Positions 42,784 through 51,493 of a DNA stretch of 51,493 nucleotides are shown one piece after another (positions within the stretch are counted from its first letter, which is position 1; the number at the start of each line of letters is the position of its first letter). The translations under genes and the position numbers were made by a program. Location: the NCBI GenBank assembly GCA_045596365.1, contig JAZOCE010000010.1, forward strand, positions 1 through 51,493, written 5' to 3'. The stretch comes from RGIG4079 sp045596365 (GTDB lineage: Bacteria > Bacteroidota > Bacteroidia > Bacteroidales > Muribaculaceae). The notes beneath the pieces were generated by a model, which was not told the DNA's origin, did not search any database, and saw only the letters and a list, made by a program, of their open reading frames with translations.

Positions 42784-44331
42784 ATGGGAACTAATGTTGT
42801 TGATAATAAACGGATAGCAAAAAATACAATTATACTATATATACGAACATTATTCGTAATGTTTGTATCTTTATTCACAAGCCGAATAATACTCGAAGAA
42901 CTTGGCGTAGAGAATTATGGCATATCCAATGTTGTAGGAGGATTGGTTGGAATGTTTTCGGTAATATCAGCATCTTTAACATCTGCATCAAGTCGTTTCA
43001 TAACATTTGAAATTGGTCGTGGAGATAAAGGAGCTTTAAGAAAAACTTTTTCCACAAGCATTATAATACAGGCATCTTTAGCAATCATAGTATTTGTAGT
43101 ATGTGAATTAATAGGTACTTGGTTTTTAGAAACACAAATGCAAATACCCCAGGGCCGAATGTATGCCGCTAAATGGGTTCTCCAATTCTCAATAATATCT
43201 TTTTGCATAGGCTTGATTACTATCCCATTTGGAGCATGCATAATTGCACATGAAAGGATGTCAATATATGCCTACTTGAGTATTTTCAATTCTTTAATGA
43301 ATTTAGCTATATGTTATCTTTTAACAATATCTCCTATTGATAGACTCATCTTTTATAGCATATTAGGTTTCTTGGTCAATCAAACGACAACAATAATTAA
43401 TATTGTATACTGCAAACGAAACTTTGATGAAAGCCGGGGAAAAATCACTTTTGATAAAGAAATTTTTAAAAAGATGGTAGGATTTTCAGGATGGAGTTTT
43501 TTTAACAACACCACATATATATTGAATAATCAGGGAATAAATATGCTTATAAACATCTTCTTTGGTGTTGCAGTTAATGCAGCTCGTGGCATTGCAACAC
43601 AAGTTGAAAATGCGGTCCACCAGTTTGTTAACAATTTTACGGTAGCCCTAAATCCTCAAATAACAAAAAGCTATGCAAGTGGAGACTTAGAGAGTATGCA
43701 TCAATTGGTATGTCGTGGAGCAAAGTTTTCCTATTTCATAATGCTTATTATGGCATTGCCAATAATTATTGAAGCAGAACAAATTTTGAACATTTGGCTT
43801 ATCAATGTTCCTCAATATGCCATAATATTTACACAATTAGCTTTAGTCATGGGAATGTGCGATTGCATTGGTTCTTCAGGATATACAGCATGTATTGCAA
43901 CTGGAAATCTTAAAAGATATTCCATTATTATAACATCTATTGGGATAATGGAATTCCCTATTGCTTGGTTATTCTTTGCCATGGGAGCGTTACCGGAATA
44001 TGCTTACTATACATATATTGCTGTAAAAATAACAGTACTCATAGTTAGAATGTTCCTATTAGAAAGCATGGTTGGCTTAAAGGTCTCGATGTATAGTCGC
44101 GAAGTTTTCGTTCCAATCATTCTAACAACTACAGTAGCAATAATCATTCCAACTCTATTAAGCAACTACATGGAACAGACAATTTTACGTTTATTTGCTG
44201 TTGCTGCTGTGTCGATTATTTCCGTATCTTTATGTGCCCTATATATTGGAATGACAAAAAACGAAAGATGTGTTATAATTTCAAAAGCAAAAAACTTAAC
44301 ACTAAAATTCAAACACAGGATAAAACCATGA
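42784..44331 (+). CDS. MOP-superfamily flippase
   Basis: 515 residues from the ATG at 42784 (MGTNVVDNKRIAKNTIILYIRTLFVMFVSLFTSRIIL); the longer upstream frame runs through the promoter. About 14 helices in the Wzx/MATE-like pattern, with LEELGVENYGISNVVGGLVG in the first cytoplasmic loop as in Bacteroides polysaccharide flippases. It exports a lipid-linked or otherwise amphipathic product. The stop overlaps the next start (ATGA). First gene of a three-gene AT-rich cassette without glycosyltransferases. Confidence 0.85.
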   Translation: MGTNVVDNKRIAKNTIILYIRTLFVMFVSLFTSRIILEELGVENYGISNVVGGLVGMFSVISASLTSASSRFITFEIGRGDKGALRKTFSTSIIIQASLAIIVFVVCELIGTWFLETQMQIPQGRMYAAKWVLQFSIISFCIGLITIPFGACIIAHERMSIYAYLSIFNSLMNLAICYLLTISPIDRLIFYSILGFLVNQTTTIINIVYCKRNFDESRGKITFDKEIFKKMVGFSGWSFFNNTTYILNNQGINMLINIFFGVAVNAARGIATQVENAVHQFVNNFTVALNPQITKSYASGDLESMHQLVCRGAKFSYFIMLIMALPIIIEAEQILNIWLINVPQYAIIFTQLALVMGMCDCIGSSGYTACIATGNLKRYSIIITSIGIMEFPIAWLFFAMGALPEYAYYTYIAVKITVLIVRMFLLESMVGLKVSMYSREVFVPIILTTTVAIIIPTLLSNYMEQTILRLFAVAAVSIISVSLCALYIGMTKNERCVIISKAKNLTLKFKHRIKP

Positions 44332-45458
44332 ATATTTTAGTATTAGGAGGGACAGGAGCTATGGGTGTTCCATTGGTTAATGAATTAGCCAAACACGATA
44401 ACATTGTTTACGTTACAAGTCGTAGCAAAAGGAATTCTACGAAAAACATAAAGTATATTCAAGGAAATGCTACTCAAAAAGCATTTATTGAACAGGTGTT
44501 AGAAATGAAACAATGGGATGCTATTGTTGATTTTATGGTTCATTCTGAAGAAAACTTAAAATCACTCCTTCCCAAATTTCTAAGCAATACTCATCAATAT
44601 ATATTTATATCATCAGCAAGAGTATATGCACAATCCGATGCTCCAATCTCCGAAAAAACACCTCGTCTACTTAATGTCTCCACTGACATGGAGTATTTAA
44701 AAACAAATGAATATGCTTTGGCTAAGGCTCGTGAAGAAGATTTATTATTAAATTCAGGCAAGAAAAATTTTACAATAATACGTCCGAGCATTACATACAA
44801 TACTGAGCGTTTACAATTAGGAGTCCTCGAAAAAGAGAATTGGCTTTATCGTGCCCTAAAAGGACGAAGCATAGTGTTTTCAGAAGATATAAATAACAAA
44901 CTCACCGCCATGACATTCGGTCAAGATGTGTCAATAGGCATTACTTCTATTATCGGGCAACAAAAAGCTCTTGGAGAAGCATTCCATATAACATATCCTG
45001 TTTCTTTGCCTTGGAGCGAAATTCTTAGTATATATCTAAACGTTCTTCGCAAACATCTTGGCAAAGAAATTCCTATTGTAATGACAGAGAAATCAACAAA
45101 TCTCAGATTTCAATGGCGTAAATATCAAGTTATATATTGTCGCTATTTTAATCGCACATTTGACAACAGCAAAATCGCTCAATTCTGCGATTTATCTAAT
45201 TTTACGTCTCCTAAAAAAGGGTTAATTGATTGTCTCGAAAACTTTTTAAAGAATCCAAAATTTGAAAACATACAATGGGATATAGAAGCATTAAATGATA
45301 AGGAAGCAAAGGAGTATACTCCTTTAAGTGAGATTCCCTCACTTAGCAACAAATTAACTTACATATATTATCGATACAATGTTAAATTTTTAGTCAGAGT
45401 TGTGCGATTTATTTTATTTAGAATTATACTCCCCATTAAATTGAAATTAATTAAATAA
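44328..45458 (+). CDS. NAD(P)-dependent epimerase/dehydratase (extended SDR)
   Basis: 376 residues from the ATG at 44328. The Rossmann motif GGTGAMG is at 7-13, and the catalytic Y129-x3-K133 pair lies in NEYALAKA, preceded by the FISSARVY strand. The C-terminal ~60 residues are basic and aromatic (YIYYRYNVKFLVRVVRFILFRIILPIKLKLIK), which is unusual for a soluble SDR and may peripherally bind the membrane. It probably reduces, oxidises or epimerises a sugar nucleotide or the product of the neighbouring thiamine-diphosphate enzyme. Coupled to the flippase by 4-bp overlap. Confidence 0.85.
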   Translation: MNILVLGGTGAMGVPLVNELAKHDNIVYVTSRSKRNSTKNIKYIQGNATQKAFIEQVLEMKQWDAIVDFMVHSEENLKSLLPKFLSNTHQYIFISSARVYAQSDAPISEKTPRLLNVSTDMEYLKTNEYALAKAREEDLLLNSGKKNFTIIRPSITYNTERLQLGVLEKENWLYRALKGRSIVFSEDINNKLTAMTFGQDVSIGITSIIGQQKALGEAFHITYPVSLPWSEILSIYLNVLRKHLGKEIPIVMTEKSTNLRFQWRKYQVIYCRYFNRTFDNSKIAQFCDLSNFTSPKKGLIDCLENFLKNPKFENIQWDIEALNDKEAKEYTPLSEIPSLSNKLTYIYYRYNVKFLVRVVRFILFRIILPIKLKLIK

Positions 45459-45470
45459 CATATTTGCATT

Positions 45471-47222
45471 ATGGAAGATCTGTTTTACACAAGTGAACGA
45501 AACGTACAAATTGTTATTTCACTTTTAAAAGCAAATGGCATCAAAAAAGTAATTGCATCACCGGGGACAACAAACTATACATTTGTTGGTAGCATTCAAA
45601 ATGATCCTTGGTTTGAGATATATTCATCTGTTGATGAACGCTCTGCTGCGTATATTGCATGTGGTCTTGCTGCTGAAAGTGGTGAATCTGTTGTATTAAC
45701 ATGCACAGGTTCAACTGCTTCTCGTAATTACTTACCTGGGCTGACAGAGGCCTATTATCGTAAACTTCCTGTACTTGCCATTACATCCCATCAAGGCAAA
45801 GATCGAATAGGGCAACTTATCTTCCAAAACATAGACCGTAGCAACATGCCTAACGATGTTGCTAAATTATCAGTTGAGTTACCTGTTATTAAAGATGAGC
45901 GAGATGAAGCATTTGTTATAATGGAAGCGAACAAGGCTATACTTGAACTTACACACAATGGGAAAGGACCGGTACATATTAACATGTATACCACATATAG
46001 CCGAGATTTTTCCGTAAAAGAGCTCCCTCCTGTACGAGTAATGAAAAGAATACATGCTTGGAATGAATTGCCACAAATCCCCAAAGGGAATATTTGTGTA
46101 TATGCAGGCTCCCATGTTCATTTTACAAAGGAGCAGACCGAAACAATTGACAAATTCTGTGGCACACATGATGCTATTGTTATTTGCGACCACACAAGTG
46201 GATATTATGGTAAATATCGTTTGCTCCCAACATTACAACAACTACAAAATACCAAGTCTGTATTTGAACCATTTGACCTTATGATACACATTGGAGAAAT
46301 TTCAGCAGCAACATTTGCCGGAACAATTCCTATAAAAGAAATATGGAGAGTAAGCGAAGACGGCGAATTACGTGATCCGTTTAAAAAACTGACAACCGTA
46401 TTTCAGATGTCGGAAGAATTCTTTTTTAAGCAATATAGTTGTGAAAATAGCAACAAGCATAACAATATAGACAAGTATCACAAGCTATTTAACGAAATAT
46501 ATAACCTAATTCCTGAATTACCTTTCAGTAACATTTGGACAGCATCACAATTATCAAAAAGATTACCTAAAGGCTCGTTATTCCATATAAGTGCATCAAA
46601 CAGCCGTAGATGTTGGAATATGTTTCATTTGCCAGAAGGTGTTCAGTGCACAAGTAATGTCGGTTGCTGTGGCATTGACGGATGTACAAGTTCGATGATT
46701 GGATCCTCTCTTGCAAACCACAATCGACTATGTTATTTAGTCACCGGAGATCTTGCTTTCTTCTATGATTTAAACTCTCTGGCAAACAGACACGTAGGCA
46801 AGAATATTCGCATTCTACTCATAAACAATGCAATAGGAGCTGAATTCAAGTTAAGTGCTCATTTTTGTTATAAGTTTGGTAACGAAGCCGACAAATACAT
46901 GGCTGCGGCAGGTCATTATGGAGCGAAATCTCCTACACTCGTAAAACATTTCACTGAAGATCTTGGTTTTCAATATCTTTCTGCTACTAATAAAGAGGAA
47001 TTTATAGATGCACTTGACACTTTTACAAATCCACAAATCTCAGATAAGCCAATAATCCTTGAAGTATTTACCAATCACGAAGATGAGAACGAAGCCCTAA
47101 AACTTATGACTTCAATTATAGAGCCGGAAAAAACACTCAGAACAAGAATAAGCAAATCAATACGTTCTGTTGCAGGAGAAAAAGGAGTTAATACTATAAA
47201 AACTATACTGGGCAAAAAATAA
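45471..47222 (+). CDS. MenD-like thiamine-diphosphate-dependent enzyme
   Basis: 583 residues. The three domains of the acetolactate-synthase/MenD superfamily are visible: N-terminal PYR domain with catalytic glutamate E56 in VDERSAAYIACGLA and the PGTTNYTF loop, a middle domain (about 190-340), and the PP domain with the ThDP-magnesium motif G426-D427...N452-N453 (GDLAFFYDLNSLA...LLINNAIG). GDLAFFYDLN resembles MenD (SEPHCHC synthase) more than acetolactate synthase, but the gene lies in a flippase/SDR cassette and not in a menaquinone operon. The reaction is unknown; a carboligation or decarboxylation in sugar or lipid-like metabolite synthesis is likely. Confidence 0.8.
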   Translation: MEDLFYTSERNVQIVISLLKANGIKKVIASPGTTNYTFVGSIQNDPWFEIYSSVDERSAAYIACGLAAESGESVVLTCTGSTASRNYLPGLTEAYYRKLPVLAITSHQGKDRIGQLIFQNIDRSNMPNDVAKLSVELPVIKDERDEAFVIMEANKAILELTHNGKGPVHINMYTTYSRDFSVKELPPVRVMKRIHAWNELPQIPKGNICVYAGSHVHFTKEQTETIDKFCGTHDAIVICDHTSGYYGKYRLLPTLQQLQNTKSVFEPFDLMIHIGEISAATFAGTIPIKEIWRVSEDGELRDPFKKLTTVFQMSEEFFFKQYSCENSNKHNNIDKYHKLFNEIYNLIPELPFSNIWTASQLSKRLPKGSLFHISASNSRRCWNMFHLPEGVQCTSNVGCCGIDGCTSSMIGSSLANHNRLCYLVTGDLAFFYDLNSLANRHVGKNIRILLINNAIGAEFKLSAHFCYKFGNEADKYMAAAGHYGAKSPTLVKHFTEDLGFQYLSATNKEEFIDALDTFTNPQISDKPIILEVFTNHEDENEALKLMTSIIEPEKTLRTRISKSIRSVAGEKGVNTIKTILGKK

Positions 47223-47272
47223 GTTGAATTTATGTGTAGCTTGTACATCAAAATCGAGACACTTTAATCATT

Positions 47273-48145
47273 ATGGCAAAAAAGAGGAGTGTGCCCAAGA
47301 GGGCTAAAAAGAAGAGCGGTGGTAAGTCTCCGATGACAATATTTTCATGGTTCATTTTCATTGCTGTTGCAATGTTTATAGCTCACTATGTTATAGTTAT
47401 AGGCGGATGCAACTCGTCGCATGTGGGGAAACAAAATTATGGTAGCCTCGAAAAGGTCATAACGGCACCCAATACCGACGAGACAATCGTCAACTACAAA
47501 GCAATGACTATTTCGTTTAATCCAAAGCTGCACATCCCCAACTGGGTGGCATGGGAACTTACCGAGCAAGAGACCGATGGCAAAGAACCTCGCGCAAAAA
47601 ATTTCTTGTGTGATGAAGATGTCCCGGGATGTGCCAACGATTGGGACTATTCCTACACCGGATATGACCGCGGACACATGGCTCCGGCTGCCGATATGAA
47701 ATGGGATGAGGAAGCAATGCGTCAATCATTCTACATGACAAACATTTGCCCACAGGCAGGCAGTCTCAACTCCGGAGCATGGAAACGCCTTGAAGACAAA
47801 TGCCGCACATGGGCGCAAGCCGACAGCGCAATAACAATCATTTGCGGACCCATCACGACCGACAAAATCAAAGAACACATTGGCGACTCTCGCGTAGCCG
47901 TTCCACTACGTTTCTTCAAAGTTATCGTATCGCCTTACGCCAATCCACCTCGTGGCATAGGATTTATTATGCCTAATGCCAAAGTCCCCGGAGGAATGCA
48001 AGCGGCAGCCGTTTCAATCGACAGCGTTGAAGCTGTTACAGGCCACGATTTCTTCTCTGTCCTACCCGACGAAATCGAAAACGACATCGAAAGTCAATGC
48101 AAATTCCACTACTGGAGCACTCTTAAACCCAAGAAAAGAAAATGA
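47273..48145 (+). CDS. Membrane-anchored DNA/RNA non-specific endonuclease
   Basis: 290 residues. A basic cytoplasmic start (MAKKRSVPKRAKKKSGGK) is followed by a membrane helix (about 22-44), so the nuclease faces the periplasm or is released. The NUC1/Serratia-type beta-beta-alpha-metal motif D132-R133-G134-H135 is intact, with N157 and TNICPQAGSLNSGAW following. Acts on DNA and RNA with magnesium. The stop overlaps the mnmE start by 4 bp. Confidence 0.92.
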   Translation: MAKKRSVPKRAKKKSGGKSPMTIFSWFIFIAVAMFIAHYVIVIGGCNSSHVGKQNYGSLEKVITAPNTDETIVNYKAMTISFNPKLHIPNWVAWELTEQETDGKEPRAKNFLCDEDVPGCANDWDYSYTGYDRGHMAPAADMKWDEEAMRQSFYMTNICPQAGSLNSGAWKRLEDKCRTWAQADSAITIICGPITTDKIKEHIGDSRVAVPLRFFKVIVSPYANPPRGIGFIMPNAKVPGGMQAAAVSIDSVEAVTGHDFFSVLPDEIENDIESQCKFHYWSTLKPKKRK

Positions 48146-49533
48146 TGTTACAAGACGATACAATATGCGCAATCTCCACTCCTCACGGAGTGGGGGGCAT
48201 AGCTGTGGCTCGAGTGAGCGGGGCCAATGCCATCGCCATCGTTGACCGCGTGTGGCAAGGCAAGCCATTATCTGACGCTACAAGCCACACAGCTCACCTC
48301 GGAACTGTCGTTGACGAGCGAGGTGAAGCTATAGACCAAGCTGTTGCTACAATTTTCCGTGCGCCTCGCTCATTTACAGGTGAGAACGTTGTGGAAATCG
48401 CAGTGCATGGCTCCCGTTGGGTGCAACGCGAGCTGATAAACCTGCTCATTCGTCAAGGTTGCCGCATTGCTGCTGCAGGCGAATTTACTCGCCGGGCATT
48501 TGCCAATGGTCGCATGGATCTTGCTGAAGCTGAAGCCGTCGCCGATGTCATTGCTTCATCATCACGCGCTGCCCATCGCATTGCCATGAGCCAAATGCGT
48601 GGGGATTTCTCCAATCGACTCTCTTCGCTTCATGACCAACTGCTTGACCTTGCCTCTCTACTTGAACTTGAACTCGATTTCTCTGAAGAAGAGGTAGAAT
48701 TTGCATCGCGTGAGAAACTGCTCACCCTTGCCCAAGAGATACATACTGTTGTCAGCCACCTTGCTTCGACCTTTGCCACCGGGGCAGCCATCAAAGACGG
48801 TGTACCGGTAGCCATCGTGGGCGAAACCAATGCCGGCAAATCAACACTCCTCAACCAACTGCTTCACGAAGAACGTGCCATCGTGAGCGACATTCATGGC
48901 ACCACTCGCGACACCATTGAGGACACTATCGAAATAGGCGACACATTGTTCCGCTTCATAGACACTGCCGGACTGCGTGAGACCACCGACACGATAGAAG
49001 CCCTCGGAATTGAGCGCACAAAGCAAAAAATCTCTGACGCACGCATCGTGCTTTGGGTGATTGATGCCACGGCCAGCACTCAAGCGGCATCGCGTGCAGC
49101 ACAACAAATTTTACCTCAACTCACCGACGAACAAACACTCATAGTTGCAATAAACAAGACCGACAGCATCACCGACATCGCTCAACTGCATGAATTATTA
49201 AATAACACAGTGTCTCAGGCTGTTACCACCGAGATATCGGCTAAAGAAGGGCTCGGAATTGCGACACTCGAAGATCTTCTCATCAAAGCATCAGGGACAG
49301 CCGACATTACACCCGGCGAAATAATGGTAACCAACGCACGCCACTACGAAGCGCTCACCCACGCCGCCGATTCTATCGCAAGAGCCATCGACGGACTATC
49401 AATGGGACTCTCCGGCGACTTCATCGCCCAAGACATACGCGAGACACTCCACCACCTCGGCGAAATCACAGGCACCATCACCTCCCAAGACATCCTCACC
49501 ACCATCTTCTCCCGCTTCTGCATCGGGAAATAA
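48142..49533 (+). CDS. mnmE: tRNA uridine-5-carboxymethylaminomethyl modification GTPase
   Basis: 463 residues. N-terminal formyl-THF-binding domain (IFRAPRSFTGENVVEIAVHG), helical domain, inserted G domain with GETNAGKST (about 226-234), DTAGLRETTD and NKTD, and C-terminal FCIGK with the conserved cysteine. Works with MnmG on U34 of tRNAs. Either ATG 48142 or 48145 starts it. Codon use is more GC-rich than in the preceding flippase cassette. Confidence 0.96.
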   Translation: MMLQDDTICAISTPHGVGGIAVARVSGANAIAIVDRVWQGKPLSDATSHTAHLGTVVDERGEAIDQAVATIFRAPRSFTGENVVEIAVHGSRWVQRELINLLIRQGCRIAAAGEFTRRAFANGRMDLAEAEAVADVIASSSRAAHRIAMSQMRGDFSNRLSSLHDQLLDLASLLELELDFSEEEVEFASREKLLTLAQEIHTVVSHLASTFATGAAIKDGVPVAIVGETNAGKSTLLNQLLHEERAIVSDIHGTTRDTIEDTIEIGDTLFRFIDTAGLRETTDTIEALGIERTKQKISDARIVLWVIDATASTQAASRAAQQILPQLTDEQTLIVAINKTDSITDIAQLHELLNNTVSQAVTTEISAKEGLGIATLEDLLIKASGTADITPGEIMVTNARHYEALTHAADSIARAIDGLSMGLSGDFIAQDIRETLHHLGEITGTITSQDILTTIFSRFCIGK

Positions 49534-49575
49534 GCAGTTGATTACCAAATAGTTAAATCAATCATAAATGATTAA

Positions 49576-49609
49576 TATAGCACTCTTTACGGGTGCTATA
49601 TTTGTTTGT
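49576..49609 (+). terminator. Terminator of mnmE
   Basis: Arms 49576-49583 and 49593-49600, perfect 8 bp, followed by T-rich sequence. This is probably the last piece of host DNA before the mobile element. Confidence 0.7.
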
Positions 49610-49617
49610 GCAAGCAT

Positions 49618-49750
49618 CGTTGTTAATCGTTGCTAAGCCTTTTTACGCCTGTTTTTGTACCTCCTGTGTACCTCGCAAACCGAAGTGCGAAATTTCATCG
49701 GTCAGATGACGGAGAAGTTGGTACGCATTGGTACGCTGTGGTACGCGATG
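49618..49750. repeat. Phased short direct repeats at the end of a mobile element
   Basis: Three sets of tandem repeats in the 250-bp gap: CGTTGTTAAT/CGTTGCTAAG (49618, 49628; 10-bp period), GTACCT at 49657 and 49668 (11-bp period) and GTACGC at 49721, 49731, 49741 (10-bp period). Placed on one helical face, these look like binding sites for the recombinase or its accessory factor at an att site. Confidence 0.55.
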
Positions 49751-49783
49751 AAACAGATTTGGCGAACTAAAAAGAGAATTAAA

Positions 49784-50677
49784 ATGGCTAGTAACATTGA
49801 CATTCAGAAGAAATGCGAGTGGTGCGGCGTTATTTTTACCGCACACAAAACCTCTACTGCCTACTGTTCTCACAGGTGTGCAAACCTTGCATACAAGGAG
49901 AGAGTAAGGAAAAAGAGAGTACAAGAGTTTCAACTCAAATTTGATGAAGAGGCAAAACCTCATTCTGAAAAGGAGTTCTTAACACCAACCGAAGTGTCGG
50001 CATTTTTAGGTGTCGGGAGAACTTCAATCTATCGCTACATCAGGTATGGCAAAATCAAGGCTGTTAGATTTGATGGTAAAACACTCATAAGGCGATCAGA
50101 CATAGATAAGATGTTTGACTATATCACTGTGAGTGAAAAGAACAAGCCAAAAGAAAAAGTCCCCATCACCGACTTCTACACCACAGCCGAGATTAAAGAG
50201 AAATTTGGCGTTAAGGAGTCGTGGATTTATGAGATTGCAAAGGAGCATAATATCCCTCGCACATTCAATCGTGGCAGAACATATTGGAGTAAGAAGCATA
50301 TCGACTCCTACTTTGCCAAAAAAGCTCCTGATGCAAGTATTACCGAGTGGTACAGCGTGGCGGAGTTGCAGGAGAAGTTCGGTATGACGCTATCGGCAAT
50401 CTACTCCTTTGTATATAAGAATGTAATCCCCAAGCGCAAGGAGGGCAAGATGGTCTATTACTCGAAAAAGCATTTCGATATAGCAAAAGGTATCGCCATA
50501 CCCGAAGAGCCGAAATATTATACCATACCAGAAGCGATGGAGAAATACAATCTCACTCGCGATCAGCTCTACCACTATGTAAAATATCACAATATCACTC
50601 GCATTAAGATTGGCAAGTACACCAAGATTCTGCGCTCCGAACTCGATAAATTCTTTGAGCCACCGAAGATTGAGTAA
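49784..50677 (+). CDS. Zinc-finger-like protein with four tandem excisionase-type HTH modules
   Basis: 297 residues from the ATG at 49784 (MASNIDIQKKCEWCG); the frame extends upstream through the repeats and is not believed there. C11, C14, C28 and C32 form a small treble-clef-like Cys4 cluster. Then come four MerR/excisionase-like DNA-binding helix-turn-helix units: residues 65-112, 130-178, 188-234 and 244-291, each with the pattern T-P/A-E...FG.....IY.....IP....G...Y.....D. It precedes a tyrosine recombinase by 84 bp and is probably its excisionase or directionality factor, or an element regulator (inference). The upstream phased repeats are plausible binding sites. Confidence 0.8.
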   Translation: MASNIDIQKKCEWCGVIFTAHKTSTAYCSHRCANLAYKERVRKKRVQEFQLKFDEEAKPHSEKEFLTPTEVSAFLGVGRTSIYRYIRYGKIKAVRFDGKTLIRRSDIDKMFDYITVSEKNKPKEKVPITDFYTTAEIKEKFGVKESWIYEIAKEHNIPRTFNRGRTYWSKKHIDSYFAKKAPDASITEWYSVAELQEKFGMTLSAIYSFVYKNVIPKRKEGKMVYYSKKHFDIAKGIAIPEEPKYYTIPEAMEKYNLTRDQLYHYVKYHNITRIKIGKYTKILRSELDKFFEPPKIE

Positions 50678-50761
50678 AGTTACTTGATGGTGATTGATGC
50701 CACCATCGGAACACCAATTTAATTTGCAACAAAAAGTATAAATAATTAAAACATAACAACA

Positions 50762-51493
50762 ATGACACTAACTTGCACAAATGTAACCTTGCGCCAAAAG
50801 GCGTTACGCAATGACCGTATTTCACTCTATTTGGATTACTACCCCGCAATCCGTAACCCCTACACGATGAAGATGAGCCGCCGAGAATTTCTCGGTATCT
50901 ACCTCTATGCCAAGCCACGCAACGAGCAGCAACGAATGTTCAACCAAGAGATGCTCAACAAGGCGGAGGCGATACGCTGTATTCGTGTGCAGTCGCTCAT
51001 CAACGAGGAGTTCGGCTTTCTCGACAAGAACAAGCAGAAGGTTGATTTCCTTGCCTACTTCCGAGCAAAGGCACGCGAGCGATACGAAAAATGGGATTGT
51101 GTCTGCAACCATTTCGAGAAGTTCTGCGGTGGCAAATGTACTTTCGGAGATATTACCGTTGAGCTATGCGAAAAGTTCCGAGATTATCTCTTGAAATGCA
51201 AGCAGATACATCACCCCAACTCGTATATCAGTCGAAATTCCGCAGCGGGATATTATTCCACTTTCCGCGCTCTGCTGAAGATTGCCTACAAGGAGAAGAT
51301 GTTGCGCGAAAACCTCAATGATTTTCTTGAGAAAATCGAGTGGAAAGAGGTTAAAAAGGAGTACCTGACACTTGACGAGGTAAAGCAACTCGCCGCTACC
51401 CCTTGCCGTATTCCAGTGCTAAAACAAGCCTCGCTGTTCGCTTGTATGACAGGACTTCGCATCAGCGACATACTCAAATTGCAATGGAGCGAC
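50762..51493 (+). CDS. Tyrosine recombinase (integrase), 3' end outside window
   Basis: 244 residues are visible and the frame is open to the window end. The first ~110 residues form the arm-binding and SAM-like core-binding part (FGFLDKNKQKVDFLAYFRAKARERYEKWDCV...HFEKFCGG). The catalytic domain begins at about residue 205 (LTLDEVKQLA) and includes the first catalytic arginine R233 in TGLRISDILKL. This is the Bacteroides-type integrase with a SAM_5-like core-binding domain. The remaining catalytic residues (K, HxxR, H/W, Y) lie beyond the window. Codons are richer in C and G than in neighbouring host genes, which suits transfer. Confidence 0.93.
   Translation, partial: MTLTCTNVTLRQKALRNDRISLYLDYYPAIRNPYTMKMSRREFLGIYLYAKPRNEQQRMFNQEMLNKAEAIRCIRVQSLINEEFGFLDKNKQKVDFLAYFRAKARERYEKWDCVCNHFEKFCGGKCTFGDITVELCEKFRDYLLKCKQIHHPNSYISRNSAAGYYSTFRALLKIAYKEKMLRENLNDFLEKIEWKEVKKEYLTLDEVKQLAATPCRIPVLKQASLFACMTGLRISDILKLQWSD

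Noticed and set aside
1..51493. CRISPR arrays, tRNA and rRNA genes
   Set aside because: No regularly spaced long repeats, no T-loop/anticodon arrangement and no rRNA-like sequence were seen by eye.

Overview
The window looks like the chromosome of an anaerobic gut-type member of the order Bacteroidales. Support: many TAnnTTTG-type -7 promoter boxes (often TAnCTTTGCA) and few obvious Shine-Dalgarno sites; C-terminal sorting-like tails of the LYDLQGR...KGIYI type on two large secreted proteins; GIN-domain (DUF2807), DUF4465 and DUF4492 proteins; a long-form IspG; cytochrome bd next to DUF4492; and a Bacteroides-type tyrosine recombinase. The exact family cannot be fixed from the sequence (a Muribaculaceae-like organism is my guess). 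No rRNA, tRNA or CRISPR was seen.

Layout. 1-3145: the 3' part of a large secreted surface protein. 3206-9694: an aspartate/dicarboxylate block, with aspartate 4-decarboxylase and the AspT aspartate/alanine exchanger on the minus strand, diverging from a DASS carboxylate transporter and an outer-membrane porin. 9765-17612: two ECF sigma operons, two tandem rubredoxins, a GHL10 glycoside-hydrolase-like protein and a DAACS symporter. 17699-24197: outer-membrane barrel protein, fabD, tatA-tatC, a SulP transporter and a tiny Cys-rich lipoprotein. 24508-34732 (minus): one tightly packed ten-gene run, rpoN - PAP2-like - purE - ispG - M16 peptidase - dus - three GIN-domain paralogues - flippase, probably with an internal promoter before dus. 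A candidate small RNA lies just beyond its 3' end.

34876-35933 (minus) is a cobalamin riboswitch unit: consensus promoter, B12 aptamer, mutually exclusive antiterminator/terminator, then a DUF4465 lipoprotein that is probably a surface B12-binding protein. 36019-42608 is housekeeping: obgE-pgeF, nagB, a small conserved protein, a GNAT enzyme, and the DUF4492-cydA-cydB respiratory operon. 42784-47222 is an AT-rich three-gene cassette (MOP flippase, SDR epimerase, MenD-like thiamine-diphosphate enzyme) with translational coupling; its chemistry is not known to me and it is the best candidate for an undescribed pathway. 47273-49533 holds a membrane-anchored nuclease overlapping mnmE.

49534-51493 is the left end of an integrated mobile element: a cluster of 10-11 bp phased repeats next to the mnmE terminator, a protein with a zinc-finger-like Cys cluster and four consecutive excisionase-type helix-turn-helix modules, and a tyrosine recombinase that runs off the window.
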